Source: Limosilactobacillus difficilis (GTDB taxonomy: Bacteria > Bacillota > Bacilli > Lactobacillales > Lactobacillaceae). Taken from it: 57,577 nt of DNA. Location: positions 1 to 57,577 of the forward strand of contig NZ_CANDNU010000009.1 of NCBI RefSeq assembly GCF_947387495.1. The letters run 5' to 3'. The translations under genes and the position numbers were made by a program. Positions 24,230 through 34,395 of this stretch are shown in pieces. Under the pieces are notes generated by a model. The model was not told the DNA's origin. It worked only from the letters and a program-made list of their open reading frames with translations, and searched no databases. Numbering within the stretch: position 1 is the first letter of the stretch; each line of letters opens with the position of its first letter.

Positions 24230-25291
24230 ATGGCACAGCCAATCATCGATTTAAATAACGTTAGTGTGACCTTCAAACAGGGCAAGGAAGTCGTCCATGC
24301 GGTGCAAGACGTAAACTTGCAGATTCAGCCGGGCGATGTCTACGGGATCGTTGGTTATTCCGGTGCCGGCAAATCCACCCTTGTACGGACGATCAATCTC
24401 TTGCAGCAGCCGTCAGAAGGAAGCGTCACGGTAGATGGGGATATCTTTTTCAAGGATCATCAACAGCAAGTCAGCAAAAAGGAATTGCAGACTAAGCGGC
24501 GCAATATTGGGATGATCTTCCAACATTTCAACTTGCTAAACGAAACCTCCGTGATTGAAAACGTCCTCTTTGCGCTCAAACACAGCGACTTGGATGAGGA
24601 TGCCCAAGAAAAGAAGGCCCTGGAATTGCTAGAACTGGTAGGCTTGAAAGATAAAGCTGATTTTTACCCGGTTCAGCTCTCCGGTGGGGAGCAACAGCGG
24701 GTTTCCATTGCCCGGGCTTTAGCCAACGATCCGAAAATACTGATTTCTGACGAAGCGACGTCAGCCCTGGACCCGCAAAATACAAACCAGATTTTGGACC
24801 TGTTAAAGAAACTGAATCGCGAGATTGGCCTGACGGTTGTCCTGATCACGCACGAAATGGATGCCGTTAAGCGAGTAGCTAACAAGATTGCCGTCATGGA
24901 ACATGGCAAAATCATTGAGAAGGGGAAGCTACAGGATGTCTTCCTGCGGCCAAAACAGGAATTGACCCGGCAATTTGTCGGGGGCTCCCTGGCCGCTATC
25001 GACACGCTGAAGGCCTTTGACCTTGATCATCTAGAAGACGAGGAACTATTCCAGCTGGTTTACAACGGCAATAATGTCACCCAGTCGATCATTGTTGAAC
25101 TTTACCGGCAATTGAACGTGGAAGCTAGCATCCTGTATGGAAACGTCGAGGTGCTGAGCGGCCAGCCAGTCGGAACACTCTTTGTCATCGTCAAGGGCGC
25201 TGATGAGCAGAGACAAGCAGCGGTAAAATTCTTAAATGATAACAATGTTACTGTAACCAAGGTTGATGATAGGAGGATTTGGAATGAGTAA
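24230..25291 (+). CDS. metN: MetN methionine ABC transporter ATPase
   Basis: A 353-residue ATPase. It has Walker [10 protein letters not shown] (about 44-52), signature LSGGEQQR, Walker [13 protein letters not shown], and a C-terminal NIL regulatory domain (about 265-353) that in MetN binds methionine and inhibits transport. GAGGAGG precedes the ATG. It overlaps metI by 8 bases. Confidence 0.92.
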   Translation: MAQPIIDLNNVSVTFKQGKEVVHAVQDVNLQIQPGDVYGIVGYSGAGKSTLVRTINLLQQPSEGSVTVDGDIFFKDHQQQVSKKELQTKRRNIGMIFQHFNLLNETSVIENVLFALKHSDLDEDAQEKKALELLELVGLKDKADFYPVQLSGGEQQRVSIARALANDPKILISDEATSALDPQNTNQILDLLKKLNREIGLTVVLITHEMDAVKRVANKIAVMEHGKIIEKGKLQDVFLRPKQELTRQFVGGSLAAIDTLKAFDLDHLEDEELFQLVYNGNNVTQSIIVELYRQLNVEASILYGNVEVLSGQPVGTLFVIVKGADEQRQAAVKFLNDNNVTVTKVDDRRIWNE

Positions 25292-25973
25292 TCTTTTACC
25301 GAATGTAGTCCAACTCGGATGGGGCGGCGAAAACGGCTGGTGGACATCGATTGTCCAAACGCTCTACATGACCTTCTGGCCAGCTATCTTTGGAGGAATC
25401 TTAGGTTTGATTTTCGGAGTGGCCCTTGTCATCACCCGGCCGGGCGGCATTTTAGCCAATCGCTTCTGGTTTAATATCTGTGACAAGATTGTTTCGATCT
25501 TTCGGGCAATTCCCTTCATTATTTTGTTAGCCTTTATTGCTCCGTTGACCCAGCTGATTGTTGGGACGCAGATTGGGACGACAGCTGCGCTGGTTCCGTT
25601 GACCATTGGTTGCTTTGGCTTTTATGCCCGGCAGGTGCAAGTTGCTCTGGAAAGTGTGGACCACGGAAAAGTTGAGGCGGCTGAAGCTATTGGTGCTACC
25701 AATTGGGACATTATTAAGGACGTTTATCTCAAGGAAGCCCGTTCAGAATTGGTGCGGGTCTCGACGGTTACCCTGATCAGTCTGGTTGGCCTGACTGCCA
25801 TGGCCGGTGCGATCGGTGCTGGTGGTTTGGGGAACACGGCTATTTCCTACGGTTACGACCGCTTTAATAATGACGTCACCTTGGTCGCAACCCTCTTGGT
25901 TCTGCTCTTTGTCCTGATTATCCAAGTAGTTGGTGACATCTTAGCCAAGCAGCTTAACCATCAGGATCGTTAA
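25284..25973 (+). CDS. metI: MetI methionine ABC transporter permease
   Basis: A 229-residue permease with five to six transmembrane helices and the EAA-type coupling loop ([23 protein letters not shown]). The start at 25284 has AGGAGG at 25271-25276; the longer ORF begins within this ribosome site. The T-box, MetQ, MetN and MetI together form a complete methionine importer, probably for D- and L-Met. Confidence 0.92.
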   Translation: MSNLLPNVVQLGWGGENGWWTSIVQTLYMTFWPAIFGGILGLIFGVALVITRPGGILANRFWFNICDKIVSIFRAIPFIILLAFIAPLTQLIVGTQIGTTAALVPLTIGCFGFYARQVQVALESVDHGKVEAAEAIGATNWDIIKDVYLKEARSELVRVSTVTLISLVGLTAMAGAIGAGGLGNTAISYGYDRFNNDVTLVATLLVLLFVLIIQVVGDILAKQLNHQDR

Positions 25974-26025
25974 TCGCCTATTAATATAGTAGAAAAAGTT
26001 AAAATTAAGAACCTTCCTTGGTATG

Positions 26026-26066
26026 GGGGCACCTCAGCTAGTTTAGCGAGGCGCCCTTTTTTGTCT
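26026..26066 (+). terminator. Terminator of metQNI operon
   Basis: GGGC-ACCTC-GCTA pairs with TAGC-GAGG-CGCCC, followed by TTTTTT. Confidence 0.8.
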
Positions 26067-26076
26067 GTGTTAGTGT

Positions 26077-26256
26077 GAATATTGGTTGTATATCCAGCTT
26101 ATAAAAGGTTTTGCGTTTGAATATATACCCATCATCTTGAAGTCTCTTTCGGAGGGCAATGCCAGACGTTTGTTAGACATTAATGCTCGAAATAATCTAT
26201 TTAATTCACTTATAGGTGCTAAAATTCAATTACTTACTTTTGATTGGCAAAACTAA
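26077..26256 (+). pseudogene. Possible gene remnant in AT-rich region
   Basis: A 59-codon open stretch with no usable start codon or ribosome site, containing SEGNARRLLDINARNNLFNS and ending LLTFDWQN. It looks more protein-like than the surrounding sequence. I do not recognise the family. It may be the 3' remnant of a deleted gene or a chance reading frame. Confidence 0.25.
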
Positions 26257-27048
26257 TGATAGAAAAAATGAACGAATTTAGAGAGCAAAAAGTAAAATAT
26301 GCTTTTAATATATTTTAAATTATGTTATTAATCCTTAGTTAAAAGAACTAATGTCATTATTTAAAATAATCGTTTGATAAATAATCGATCAGATCACTGG
26401 GGCACAGCTGTTTCATAAAACGTTTTACTAATTACTTTTTAAGAAGAGCTTAAGAGTATTTAGCTATTAGGAACGACCGTGATCCTAGTAATCAACAGTA
26501 CTATTAAGAACAAATCAGCGACAGCTTTAAGAAAATAATTTTAAGATGATAAAAAATGTTATTTTTGGACTAGACCTTCTAAAAAATAGTACTTTCTTTT
26601 TTATTTGGCTGATGATTAATTTAGATTGCGTTGTGGGCAAAGACAAAGGGAATGCCTATAAGAAGAACTTAGTTTGAACTGGTCGTTAAATTAATTAAAC
26701 TTTTTTCGCCGAAAAAAACCGCAAAAATTATTATTTCCAGTCAGAAGACTACTAAGCAAAAAAGTATTTTTAAGTACGCCGAACCTAATAGACCATAAAT
26801 ACTAAAAAGCTGAAACACCGCCGATTGAGACTAATCAGCTCTGCTGTTTTTAAATTTTGACAATAAAATTTATAAAATAAAATGACTGTTAAAACCCGAT
26901 AAACTGTTTAACCAATTTACCATTTGCTATTCCCATGTATATTTTGACTTGTTAAAGTACACCTGAATTTACGGGGGACAAGTTACAAGATTCGTGGTGA
27001 CTTGATTGAATTGGTCAATCACCGATCTGAAATGGGGGTCAGCAAAAA
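26257..27048. other. AT-rich region without recognisable genes
   Basis: About 800 bases of unusually AT-rich DNA rich in stop codons in all frames. I see no coding sequence, RNA gene or clear repeat. It forms the upstream region of the SEC10/PgrA pseudogene. Its base composition differs sharply from the coding DNA on both sides. Confidence 0.6.
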
Positions 27049-29362
27049 ATGAATGGTGCACGGGTAGTTTTAACAACGACATTAGCTGCCGCGGCGGCGT
27101 TAGGAATTAATGCCAGTCAGGTTCATGCTTCGACAGTTCAGCTTCATAATAATGCCACTGCTGTTCAGCAAGATGAGAGTGATCAATTGCTGGGAAGTTT
27201 TAACGCAGCGGTTGGACAGGCATATCAGCAAGCTGCTAATGCCCGCAACACAGTTGACAATGGGTATGCTAGCTCATTTAATAACCAGGAGCAAAATAAC
27301 CAGAGTCAATATAATCGCCAACTGAGTTCAAATCAACAGAGTTACACTCAGGCGACGAACCTTTATAACCAAAAGGTTCAACAGATTAATAATAATTTGG
27401 CAGCCTCTGTTGTGAAAGCCGCGACGGTAATTCCAGCTAATCAACTTCAAGATACGGCTAATGGTCGTCATATGTTAGCTAAGTCAGCCAACAGTGCTGA
27501 ATTTGCTAATTCGGACTTTGGTAAATTGAATGTGGAAGAATGGGAAGACGTCTTTGTCCACCATAATGACGGGACGCCTGACGATATCGTTAATACTGCT
27601 GCCAATCGGCTAACGTCGCTGGACCAGTTGCCGCTAACTTTTGAACCAGGAATGCTGGTTTACGATCCGGCAAATGATCATTCTGAAGCGGTCGACTTCA
27701 ATAATGGCTTGTCCGATAGCCAGAAGGAAGTTTTGGAAGACCTGGCCATCAACTGGGTCGATCAGTTCCGGCAGACTGTCTACGATCAGTACCGGAGCTA
27801 TTATTATGCAGCGCTGCACGATAGCAATGCGCCGCGTCCGCAGCGGCTGGTCAAGACAGCTGGCGGTGAAGCGATCGGCAATATTTTGTTGCGAATGCGC
27901 GAAGATGGGCAGCTTTCTGCTAACACCCACACTACTGACAACCTCAACACGCAAAACGTGGCCGAAAGCAATGCGGGAACCAATTCAGCTGAATGAATTC
28001 CACAATGCCGAGAATACTTATTTCGGTCTTTACAACGGCCGGGGGATTGATTGGAACTACCTGAAGCAACAGGGAATTACTAAATCTGGTCGGACCTGGA
28101 TGGAGGATCTCTACCAGATTCAGGGCTATCATTCCACGATGCTTGCTTATGCAATCAGTCTCTATGACTCTCTGCAGTGCATGCTCTATGGAGAACTTTA
28201 CAGCAATAATATGAACGCTGGCCGCACTGCCGGTGGTCATGCCGCTAATACCCTGAGTCCTTACTTGCGAGTTGTGACGGTGCGTTTTCAAAAGGAAAAC
28301 AGTCACTTCTTCTCGCACCGTGACGGCCACCCGAATATGTCTGGTTTGGACTATGCCTACATTATCGACGGATGGGGCTTTGTGAATATGACCAGCATGA
28401 GTGCTGATCGACTGTATCAGACCACGTCGAACGTTAATAATGCCACTGGCTCCCGGATGTATGGTGGGGACGCTCAGTCGCTGGGAATTGTGAACAGCAT
28501 TGACGCAGCTCAGCATAACATTTCGGCAAGCTTGGCGGCCCAGCGCAAGGTGAACTTGGCGAGTGCCGAAGCCATGTGGCAGACTGCCAAGAACAACGAA
28601 GCGTCATTGCTGAACCAGGTCGTCAGTGTTAATAACAACCAGCTAATGAACCTGACGGCCTCCCATGGTCGTAAGCTTCAGGCAATTAATGTCAACCTGC
28701 AGCAAGAGCTGAAGCAATTGCAGCAAAATTACTGGGATCAACGAAATGCGCTGAATAACGGGGACATCGTTCGGTTGGCTGCCTTAAAGGCGCAGCAGCA
28801 ACAAATCCTTACCAATGCGCAAGCCGATAACAATGCGATTGTTAACAGTTCAAATATCGAGCCGACACTGAAACAAATTGGTTTGAATGTACCGATGGCC
28901 ATGACATTGGCCAATACTGCTGAGGAAGCTCCGGTAATGGCCAATGGGATTCAACAGTTGGTTCGGCACCAAAGTCTTCTCGCTGCTGTTAAAGGGGAAA
29001 AAAACAGCCTCAACTTTGGCTCAGTGATGGTTCAGCTTCCTGCCGCCGGTCGTCAAGCCGTGAGTGGCAAGAAGTCAGTAGCAAAAGCCAGTCAGACTAA
29101 CCCGGGTGTGGGGACACCGGAGTTTCAGTTGGCCAGCCTAGCAGCCGGGACAACGAAACTGGTTCAAGCTACTGATGCTAGCGTGGTGATGGGAAACCGC
29201 GCTAGTTCCTTAGTTCAAAAGGCTAAGGATACAGGGGCTTCAACGACTGCCCCCGTTGCTAGTCAACAAAGCAGTCGTCAGCACGGCCTTGCAGCCGTGA
29301 TCGCATCCTTTGGAATGGTGTTGGCAATGTTTGGTTCAGCCGTATTAGGACGCAAGTTCTAA
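27049..29362 (+). pseudogene. SEC10/PgrA-domain surface protein, frameshifted
   Basis: Two overlapping frames together encode a secreted SEC10/PgrA protein of about 770 residues. Frame 1 (27049-27996) has a signal peptide (AAAAALGINASQVHA), a Gln/Asn-rich region, and the domain start LDQLPLTFEPGMLVYDPAND, then GLSDSQKEVLEDLAINWVDQFR. It stops at TGA 27994-27996. Frame 2 continues without loss from NEFHNAEN (about 27990) to 29362, so a single one-base insertion or two-base deletion near GCTGAATGAATTC explains it. The C-terminal part is Gln/Asn-rich with coiled-coil character and ends in a hydrophobic anchor plus RKF, without LPxTG. RBS GGGGG. It could be a true pseudogene, a phase-variable gene or a sequencing error. 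Confidence 0.8.
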
Positions 29363-29369
29363 TTAAAGA

Positions 29370-29458
29370 ACCATAATGGTGGAGTCCAGGGGGACAGATA
29401 ACCACCGAAAGGAATTTACTCTTGGCACTGGGAGCTTCCCAGCGCGTCAAGCTAGATC
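29370..29458 (+). other. Structured 3' region downstream of the SEC10 pseudogene
   Basis: Several nested hairpins can form: GGTGG with CCACC, CTGGGAG with CTTCCCAG, and CTTGGC with GTCAAG. I match it to no known riboswitch or small RNA. It may be an extended 3' untranslated region before the terminator. Confidence 0.3.
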
Positions 29459-29490
29459 AAAGCAGCTGTTGAGGGAAGCAGCTGCTTTTC
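29459..29490 (+). terminator. Terminator after the SEC10 pseudogene region
   Basis: AAGCAGCTG/CAGCTGCTT stem with a 10-base loop, followed by TTCT. Confidence 0.75.
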
Positions 29491-29512
29491 TATATAAAAA
29501 TCGAAAAAGGCC

Positions 29513-29540
29513 TTGCATTTTTGATGAAGGTGAGTAAAAT
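29513..29540 (+). promoter_or_regulatory. Promoter of T-box G transcript
   Basis: TTGCAT (29513-29518), 16-base spacer, TAAAAT (29535-29540). Confidence 0.6.
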
Positions 29541-29546
29541 AATAGT

Positions 29547-29821
29547 CAATAATTAAAAGACGATGAGAAAGCAGAGTAAGATTTCTAATTCTGATAGTGA
29601 TTCGGGGGTAGTGAGAACTCGAAAGACACTGGGAATCCGAATAACCCTTTCCCGGATCGCAGTCCCAAATGCTTAGCAGAGTAGGATGCGCCGTTACCGG
29701 AACGTTACCACCGGAGAGCATGATTGTGCTCGTAATGAAGTTGGCCTGCTTAGAGGTAGGCAACTAGGGTGGTACCGCGAAGTCCTTCGTCCCTATTGTG
29801 GTGGACGAAGGACTTTTTTTG
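29547..29821 (+). promoter_or_regulatory. T-box leader G, tRNA-Asn type
   Basis: Stem I has GAAAG/CTTTC, AGAGTA opposite GAATAACC, and GATTTC/GGAATC above. The specifier reads AAC (Asn). The T-box is AGGGTGGTACCGCG, and the terminator AGTCCTTCGTCC/GGACGAAGGACT with a T run ends near 29821. It precedes asnA, which agrees. Confidence 0.92.
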
Positions 29822-29876
29822 TTCTCCGTCCACGTTAAAGTTGTTGTTTAGCTTTGTCTGAAAAGGAGAAATGATT

Positions 29877-30887
29877 ATGAGTTTGATTTTACCTAAAGAT
29901 TATGATCCACGTCTTTCAGTTCGTGACACGGAACGGGCCATTCGCTACATTCGGGAAACTTTCCAGGATGAAATTGGCAAGGAATTGAATCTGCAAAGGA
30001 TGTCAGCACCGATGTTTTTGCCAAAGAGTACGGGGCTGAACGACAACTTAAACGGTGTTGAAAGTCCGGTTTCCTTTACGATGAAGGACATGCCAGGGGA
30101 GACTATTGAAGTGGTACACTCCCTCGCCAAGTGGAAGCGTTACGCGCTGAAACGCTACGGCTTTAAAATGCATGAAGGACTCTACACCAACATGAACGCC
30201 ATCCGGAAAGATGAAACACTGGATAACTTCCACTCCGTTTACGTTGACCAGTGGGACTGGGAAAAGATTATCGCCAAAGAAGAACGGACGCCGGAAACTC
30301 TCCACAAGGTAGTTCGTAAGATCTTCAAAGTGATCAAGCATATGGAACACGAAGTTTGGTACAAGTTCCCACAGGCTGTTTACCACTTACCAGATGACAT
30401 TCACTTTGTCACGACGCAGGAACTGGAAGATAAGTATCCGGATCTCGAACCAATGCAACGGGAAGAGAAGGAAGCTAAAAAGTGGGGCGCAATTTTCGTA
30501 GAGAAGATCGGGGCACCGCTGAAGCGTAGTGGCAAGCCGCATGACGGCCGTGCACCTGACTACGATGACTGGGAACTCAACGGTGATATTGTTTTCTGGT
30601 ATGAACCATTGCAAACACGCCTGGAAATCTCCAGTATGGGAATTCGGGTGGACGAAGACGCAATGCGGCGTCAACTAAAGGCGGCCGGTTGTGAAGACCG
30701 GAGTGAGCTACCATTCCACAAGATGCTACTGGAAGGCAAGCTGCCATACACAATTGGTGGCGGAATCGGTCAATCACGTCTGTGCATGCTGCTGTTGGGC
30801 AAAGCCCACGTTGGTGAAGTCCAAGCTAGTGTTTGGCCGCAGGACATGATCGACCAGTGTGAAGCAGATAACATTCATTTGCTGTAG
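29877..30887 (+). CDS. asnA: Aspartate-ammonia ligase (asparagine synthetase A)
   Basis: A 336-residue enzyme that makes asparagine from aspartate, ammonia and ATP. The N-terminus [13 protein letters not shown] and the class II aminoacyl-tRNA-synthetase-like core ([16 protein letters not shown], the FTMKD region, [15 protein letters not shown]) are characteristic. The ATG at 29877 has AAGGAG at 9 bases; another ATG at 29871 is too close to it. The Asn-type T-box upstream confirms the role. It draws on the same aspartate pool as the aspartate genes further right. Confidence 0.95.
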   Translation: MSLILPKDYDPRLSVRDTERAIRYIRETFQDEIGKELNLQRMSAPMFLPKSTGLNDNLNGVESPVSFTMKDMPGETIEVVHSLAKWKRYALKRYGFKMHEGLYTNMNAIRKDETLDNFHSVYVDQWDWEKIIAKEERTPETLHKVVRKIFKVIKHMEHEVWYKFPQAVYHLPDDIHFVTTQELEDKYPDLEPMQREEKEAKKWGAIFVEKIGAPLKRSGKPHDGRAPDYDDWELNGDIVFWYEPLQTRLEISSMGIRVDEDAMRRQLKAAGCEDRSELPFHKMLLEGKLPYTIGGGIGQSRLCMLLLGKAHVGEVQASVWPQDMIDQCEADNIHLL

Positions 30888-30906
30888 GACAAACATTACA
30901 ATCATT

Positions 30907-30947
30907 GGGACTGAGAAAGTTAGCTGACTTTCTTAGTCTCTTTTCTT
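30907..30947 (+). terminator. Terminator of asnA
   Basis: GGGACTGAGAAAGT pairs with ACTTTCTTAGTCTC, followed by TTTTCTTTT. Confidence 0.85.
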
Positions 30948-31015
30948 TTAAGAGTGATCTTTTTTAATCTAAATACTGCTAATCTTAAGGAAAGGAAAGT
31001 GCAAAACATTTAAAA

Positions 31016-31029
31016 ATAAAGCGTTTCCA
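31016..31029. promoter_or_regulatory. Imperfect cre-like site upstream of the peptide transporter
   Basis: ATAAAGCGTTTCCA matches the central part of the CcpA operator consensus (AAnCGnTn.CA) but not the first two bases. It lies 205 bases before the POT gene. Confidence 0.35.
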
Positions 31030-31233
31030 AGGGCTGACAATGAAATGGTTAAGCACAAGTGTCGTTATTTTCATCAATAATTCTCATCTGTTACTCATGG
31101 TTATTTGAGCTTTTTCTTAATATTTAGTATAATATTCATATGTTTATTCGTTGATTATTTCACAAATGTGTGACATTTGACGGAATAGTTGACTTTGGAG
31201 AACTAATATTTTATAGAAGGGTTTTGAATTAAA

Positions 31234-32733
31234 TTGGGGAAAGGAAAAAACCTAGACACAGCTTTCTTCGGGCAACCGCGGGGCTTGTCGACACTGTTCT
31301 TCACTGAAATGTGGGAACGTTTTAGTTACTACGGGATGCGTGCCATCCTTTTGTTCTATATGTATTATGCGGTCAGTCGAGGCGGTTTAGGATTTGATCA
31401 GACGACTGCTGCTTCGATCATGTCAATTTACGGTTCAATGGTCTTCCTATCCGGGGTTGTCGGTGGTTGGCTGGCCGACCGGGTTTGGGGCAGCCGAAAG
31501 ACTGTCTTCTACGGCGGGGTCCTGATCATGTTTGGTCACATTGCCCTGTCATTGCCGCTCGGCGCCGCTGCCCTCTACGTTTCAATCGCTTTGATCGTGA
31601 TTGGGACTGGGCTGTTAAAGCCTAACGTTTCCTCCATGGTTGGGGATCTCTATTCAAAAGGCGACAACCGGCGTGACTCCGGTTTCTCAATGTTTGTCTT
31701 CGGTGTTAACTTGGGTGCCGCGGTTGCTCCGTGGGCTGTGCCGTGGGCCGCTAATGGTTTTGGCTTCCACGCCTTTGGTAACACGATGAACTTCCATGCC
31801 GGCTTCTCATTGGCCGCCATTGGGATGTTCTTCGGTTTGCTTCAGTACACGATCGATGGTCGGAAATACTTGAGCCAGAAGAGTCTTTATCCTGAAGACC
31901 CGATCGACAAGGACAGTTTGCATAAGATCACTCTCTGGACTGTGATCGCAGTCATTGCCGTTGTTGTTATTCTGGCTCTGATGGCAGTTATGGGCAGTTT
32001 TAGTGTCAATAACATCATCAGTTTGATCACGATCATCGCCATTGCATTGCCGATCATTTACTTCATCATGATGCTCAACTCCAAGAAAGTAACGAAGACT
32101 GAACATTCACGGGTCCTCGCTTACATCCCACTGTTCATCGCGGCAGCAGTTTTCTGGGGGATTGAGGAGTCCGGCTCTGTTGTGTTGGCCCTGTTTGCTC
32201 AGAAACGGACGATTTTGCATGTTGGTAGCTGGCACTTCGCCGCTGCTAACTTCCAAACGTTGAACCCACTGTTCATTATGATTTTGACGCCATGCTTTGT
32301 TTGGCTTTGGGATCACTGGAAGAAGCAACCGACGTCACCGACGAAGTTCGCAGCCGGTCTGGTTTTTGCCGGTTTATCCTACGCTTGGATGGCCTTGCCA
32401 GGAATTATTCATGGTACAACAACGGGGCGGGTTAGCCCGCTTTGGCTGGTCGGCTCATGGTTCCTGTGCGAAATTGGGGAAATGCTGATCTCGCCAATTG
32501 GTCTTTCCGTCACGACGAAATTGGCTCCGGAAGCTTTCAAATCACAGATGCTTAGTATGTGGTTCCTGGCGGATGCGGCCGGTCAAGCCGTCAACGCACA
32601 GATTGTTAAACTTTACAGTGCGAACACAGAAATTGCTTACTTCCTGGCAATTGGGGTTGTCTCCGTTGTCTGTGGCCTGATTCTCTTCAGTCTTTCGAAG
32701 AAGATCAGTTCGCTTATGGAAGGCGTTAATTAG
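31234..32733 (+). CDS. dtpT: POT family di-/tripeptide:proton symporter
   Basis: A 499-residue integral membrane protein of the POT (PTR2) family with about 14 helices. It has the family motif [15 protein letters not shown] near the N-terminus and a [17 protein letters not shown] segment (PTR2 signature). It imports di- and tripeptides with protons. The start is a TTG with GAAGGG upstream at a rather long spacing, so translation may be modest. It is monocistronic, ending in a strong hairpin. It leads into the peptide and amino-acid catabolic block. Confidence 0.92.
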   Translation: MGKGKNLDTAFFGQPRGLSTLFFTEMWERFSYYGMRAILLFYMYYAVSRGGLGFDQTTAASIMSIYGSMVFLSGVVGGWLADRVWGSRKTVFYGGVLIMFGHIALSLPLGAAALYVSIALIVIGTGLLKPNVSSMVGDLYSKGDNRRDSGFSMFVFGVNLGAAVAPWAVPWAANGFGFHAFGNTMNFHAGFSLAAIGMFFGLLQYTIDGRKYLSQKSLYPEDPIDKDSLHKITLWTVIAVIAVVVILALMAVMGSFSVNNIISLITIIAIALPIIYFIMMLNSKKVTKTEHSRVLAYIPLFIAAAVFWGIEESGSVVLALFAQKRTILHVGSWHFAAANFQTLNPLFIMILTPCFVWLWDHWKKQPTSPTKFAAGLVFAGLSYAWMALPGIIHGTTTGRVSPLWLVGSWFLCEIGEMLISPIGLSVTTKLAPEAFKSQMLSMWFLADAAGQAVNAQIVKLYSANTEIAYFLAIGVVSVVCGLILFSLSKKISSLMEGVN

Positions 32734-32753
32734 AATTAATTCACAATGAACTT

Positions 32754-32812
32754 ATACCCAGTTGTCTGCTAGCGTTTTGCAGAAATGCTAGTTTGGCAGC
32801 TGGGTATTTTAT
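32754..32812 (+). terminator. Terminator of dtpT
   Basis: ATACCCAGTTGTC pairs with GGCAGCTGGGTAT around a large loop with its own GCTAG/CTAGC hairpin. Confidence 0.7.
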
Positions 32813-33172
32813 TAGTCTTAAATGGTAGCGCTTTAGCAAATTCTAATAGAAGTGGTGAGTAGTAGTCCAGTTCGAGTTGGCAAAAGTAGTAAACAAGCTC
32901 GTTTGATGCTGTTTTAACGCTGTTTGCTTGGCAAATAGCGCTCTGGACGGCATTTGCGGGTAGATGAAAGATTCCTCTTTAAAATTCAATTAATTTGGTA
33001 AGAAAAAGAGTAGAAAGAATTAAAAAAATACTAGAAAATTAGTAAGCACCTGATTACTTTTCTGTAAAATATTTTTTTCACATAATTTAATAAAAGCATT
33101 TACCACAATGATATCACTATTTCAGTAACAAAATTAATTGTTTTTATTTCTTGTAGTTCTAATTTTGTGAAA
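32813..33172. other. Intergenic region before ald, AT-rich
   Basis: About 360 bases with no gene. The right half is very AT-rich and precedes the cre-overlapped ald promoter. Imperfect cre-like cores (for example GGTAGCGCTTTAGC near 32825) are visible but weak. Confidence 0.5.
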
Positions 33173-33201
33173 TTGATTCTTGTATGCGCTTACGCTATAT
33201 T
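33173..33201 (+). promoter_or_regulatory. Promoter of the ald peptide-catabolic operon
   Basis: TTGATT (33173-33178), 17-base spacer, TATATT (33196-33201). The spacer is occupied by a cre site. Confidence 0.75.
33181..33194. promoter_or_regulatory. cre site (CcpA operator)
   Basis: TGTATGCGCTTACG differs from the ideal palindrome TGTAAGCGCTTACA at two positions. It lies between -35 and -10 of the ald promoter, where CcpA binding should repress. Carbon catabolite repression of the operon is expected. Confidence 0.75.
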
Positions 33202-33255
33202 AAACATGCCCGGGTAAGAGAAATAAAGCACATTTAAAGCGAGGCGTGATAAACG

Positions 33256-34365
33256 ATGAAAGTCGGAATCGTAAAAGAACATAAAGCTGGGGAAGGTCGT
33301 GTCGCTGCCACACCTGCAAATGTCAAGAAATTAATTGATGCTGGGACTCAGGTTATGGTTGAAGACCAAGCCGGAACTGGATCTGGCTTTGAAAATTCAG
33401 CTTATGAAGCGGTCGGCGCCAAGATTGTCAGCCATGAACAAGCATGGGACGCAGACTTAGTTGTTAAGGTTAAGGAACCTGAACCTGAAGAATACAAGTA
33501 CTTCAAAGAGGGTCAAGCCATTTGGGGCTTCCAACACTTAGCTTCAACTCCTGACACGGTTAAGGCAATGGAAAAAGCCGGAGTAACTGCCATTGGTGGT
33601 GAAACAATTGTCGAAAATGGTCAATTAGCTTTGTTGAAGCCGATGAGTGCTATTGCCGGTCGTCGTTCAGTGATTATGGGAGCCTACTACCTTGAATCTC
33701 AGCACGGTGGTGAAGGAATTCTACTGCCTGGCATTCCAGAAGTGAGCGCCGGGAAAGTGGTCTTCTTCGGTGGTGGCAATGCCGCTGTTAATGGTGCTGA
33801 GTTGGCCCTGTCGATGGGTTGCGAAGTTTCAATTATTGAACTGAAGCAAGAACGGATCGACTGGTTGAATGAACACTTTAAGGGTCAAAAATTCACAGCT
33901 ATTAACTCAACACCAGAAAATCTGGCGGCTGAGATCAAGACAGCTGATGTCTTCATTTCTACGATTCTGATTCCTGGTGCTCGGCCACCGAAGTTAGTTA
34001 CTGAGGACATGGTAAAGAGCATGAAGAAGGGCAGCGTTCTGATCGATGTCGCTATTGACCAGGGGGGAACGGTAGCAACGATTGATCACCCAACGACAAT
34101 TGAGGATCCTGTCTTCACTAAGTATGGTGTGATCCATTACGCAGTTCCTAACCAACCAGGTGCTGTTCCACGGACTGCTACGATGGCATTGTCTAGTGGC
34201 AACATCAAGTACCTGCTTGAGATCGCTCATGACGGCATTGATAATGCCATCAAGCGTGACGAAGCCTTGGCTAGTGGTATTAATGTTTACCATGGCAAGG
34301 TTGTTAATGAGGGATTAGCTAAATCTGTTAATAGTGATTACCATCAATTGACTGATTTGATGTAA
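33256..34365 (+). CDS. ald: Alanine dehydrogenase
   Basis: A 369-residue NAD-dependent enzyme that interconverts L-alanine and pyruvate plus ammonia. The N-terminus VGIVKEHKAGEGRVAATP (with the substrate-binding Arg), LKPMSAIAGRRSV, the nucleotide-binding VVFFGGGNAAVNGAELA and the C-terminal HYAVPNQPGAVPRTAT are diagnostic. RBS is GCGAGGCG. It is the first gene behind a cre-overlapped promoter, so in this setting it probably deaminates alanine for pyruvate and NADH when sugar is scarce. A natural supply of alanine is aspartate 4-decarboxylase in the same block. Confidence 0.93.
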   Translation: MKVGIVKEHKAGEGRVAATPANVKKLIDAGTQVMVEDQAGTGSGFENSAYEAVGAKIVSHEQAWDADLVVKVKEPEPEEYKYFKEGQAIWGFQHLASTPDTVKAMEKAGVTAIGGETIVENGQLALLKPMSAIAGRRSVIMGAYYLESQHGGEGILLPGIPEVSAGKVVFFGGGNAAVNGAELALSMGCEVSIIELKQERIDWLNEHFKGQKFTAINSTPENLAAEIKTADVFISTILIPGARPPKLVTEDMVKSMKKGSVLIDVAIDQGGTVATIDHPTTIEDPVFTKYGVIHYAVPNQPGAVPRTATMALSSGNIKYLLEIAHDGIDNAIKRDEALASGINVYHGKVVNEGLAKSVNSDYHQLTDLM

Positions 34366-34395
34366 TGATTATTAGCAAAGAAAAGAGGATAGACC

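Noticed and set aside
29370-29458. tmRNA, 6S RNA or a known riboswitch
   Set aside because: I could not match conserved cores of any of these on either strand.
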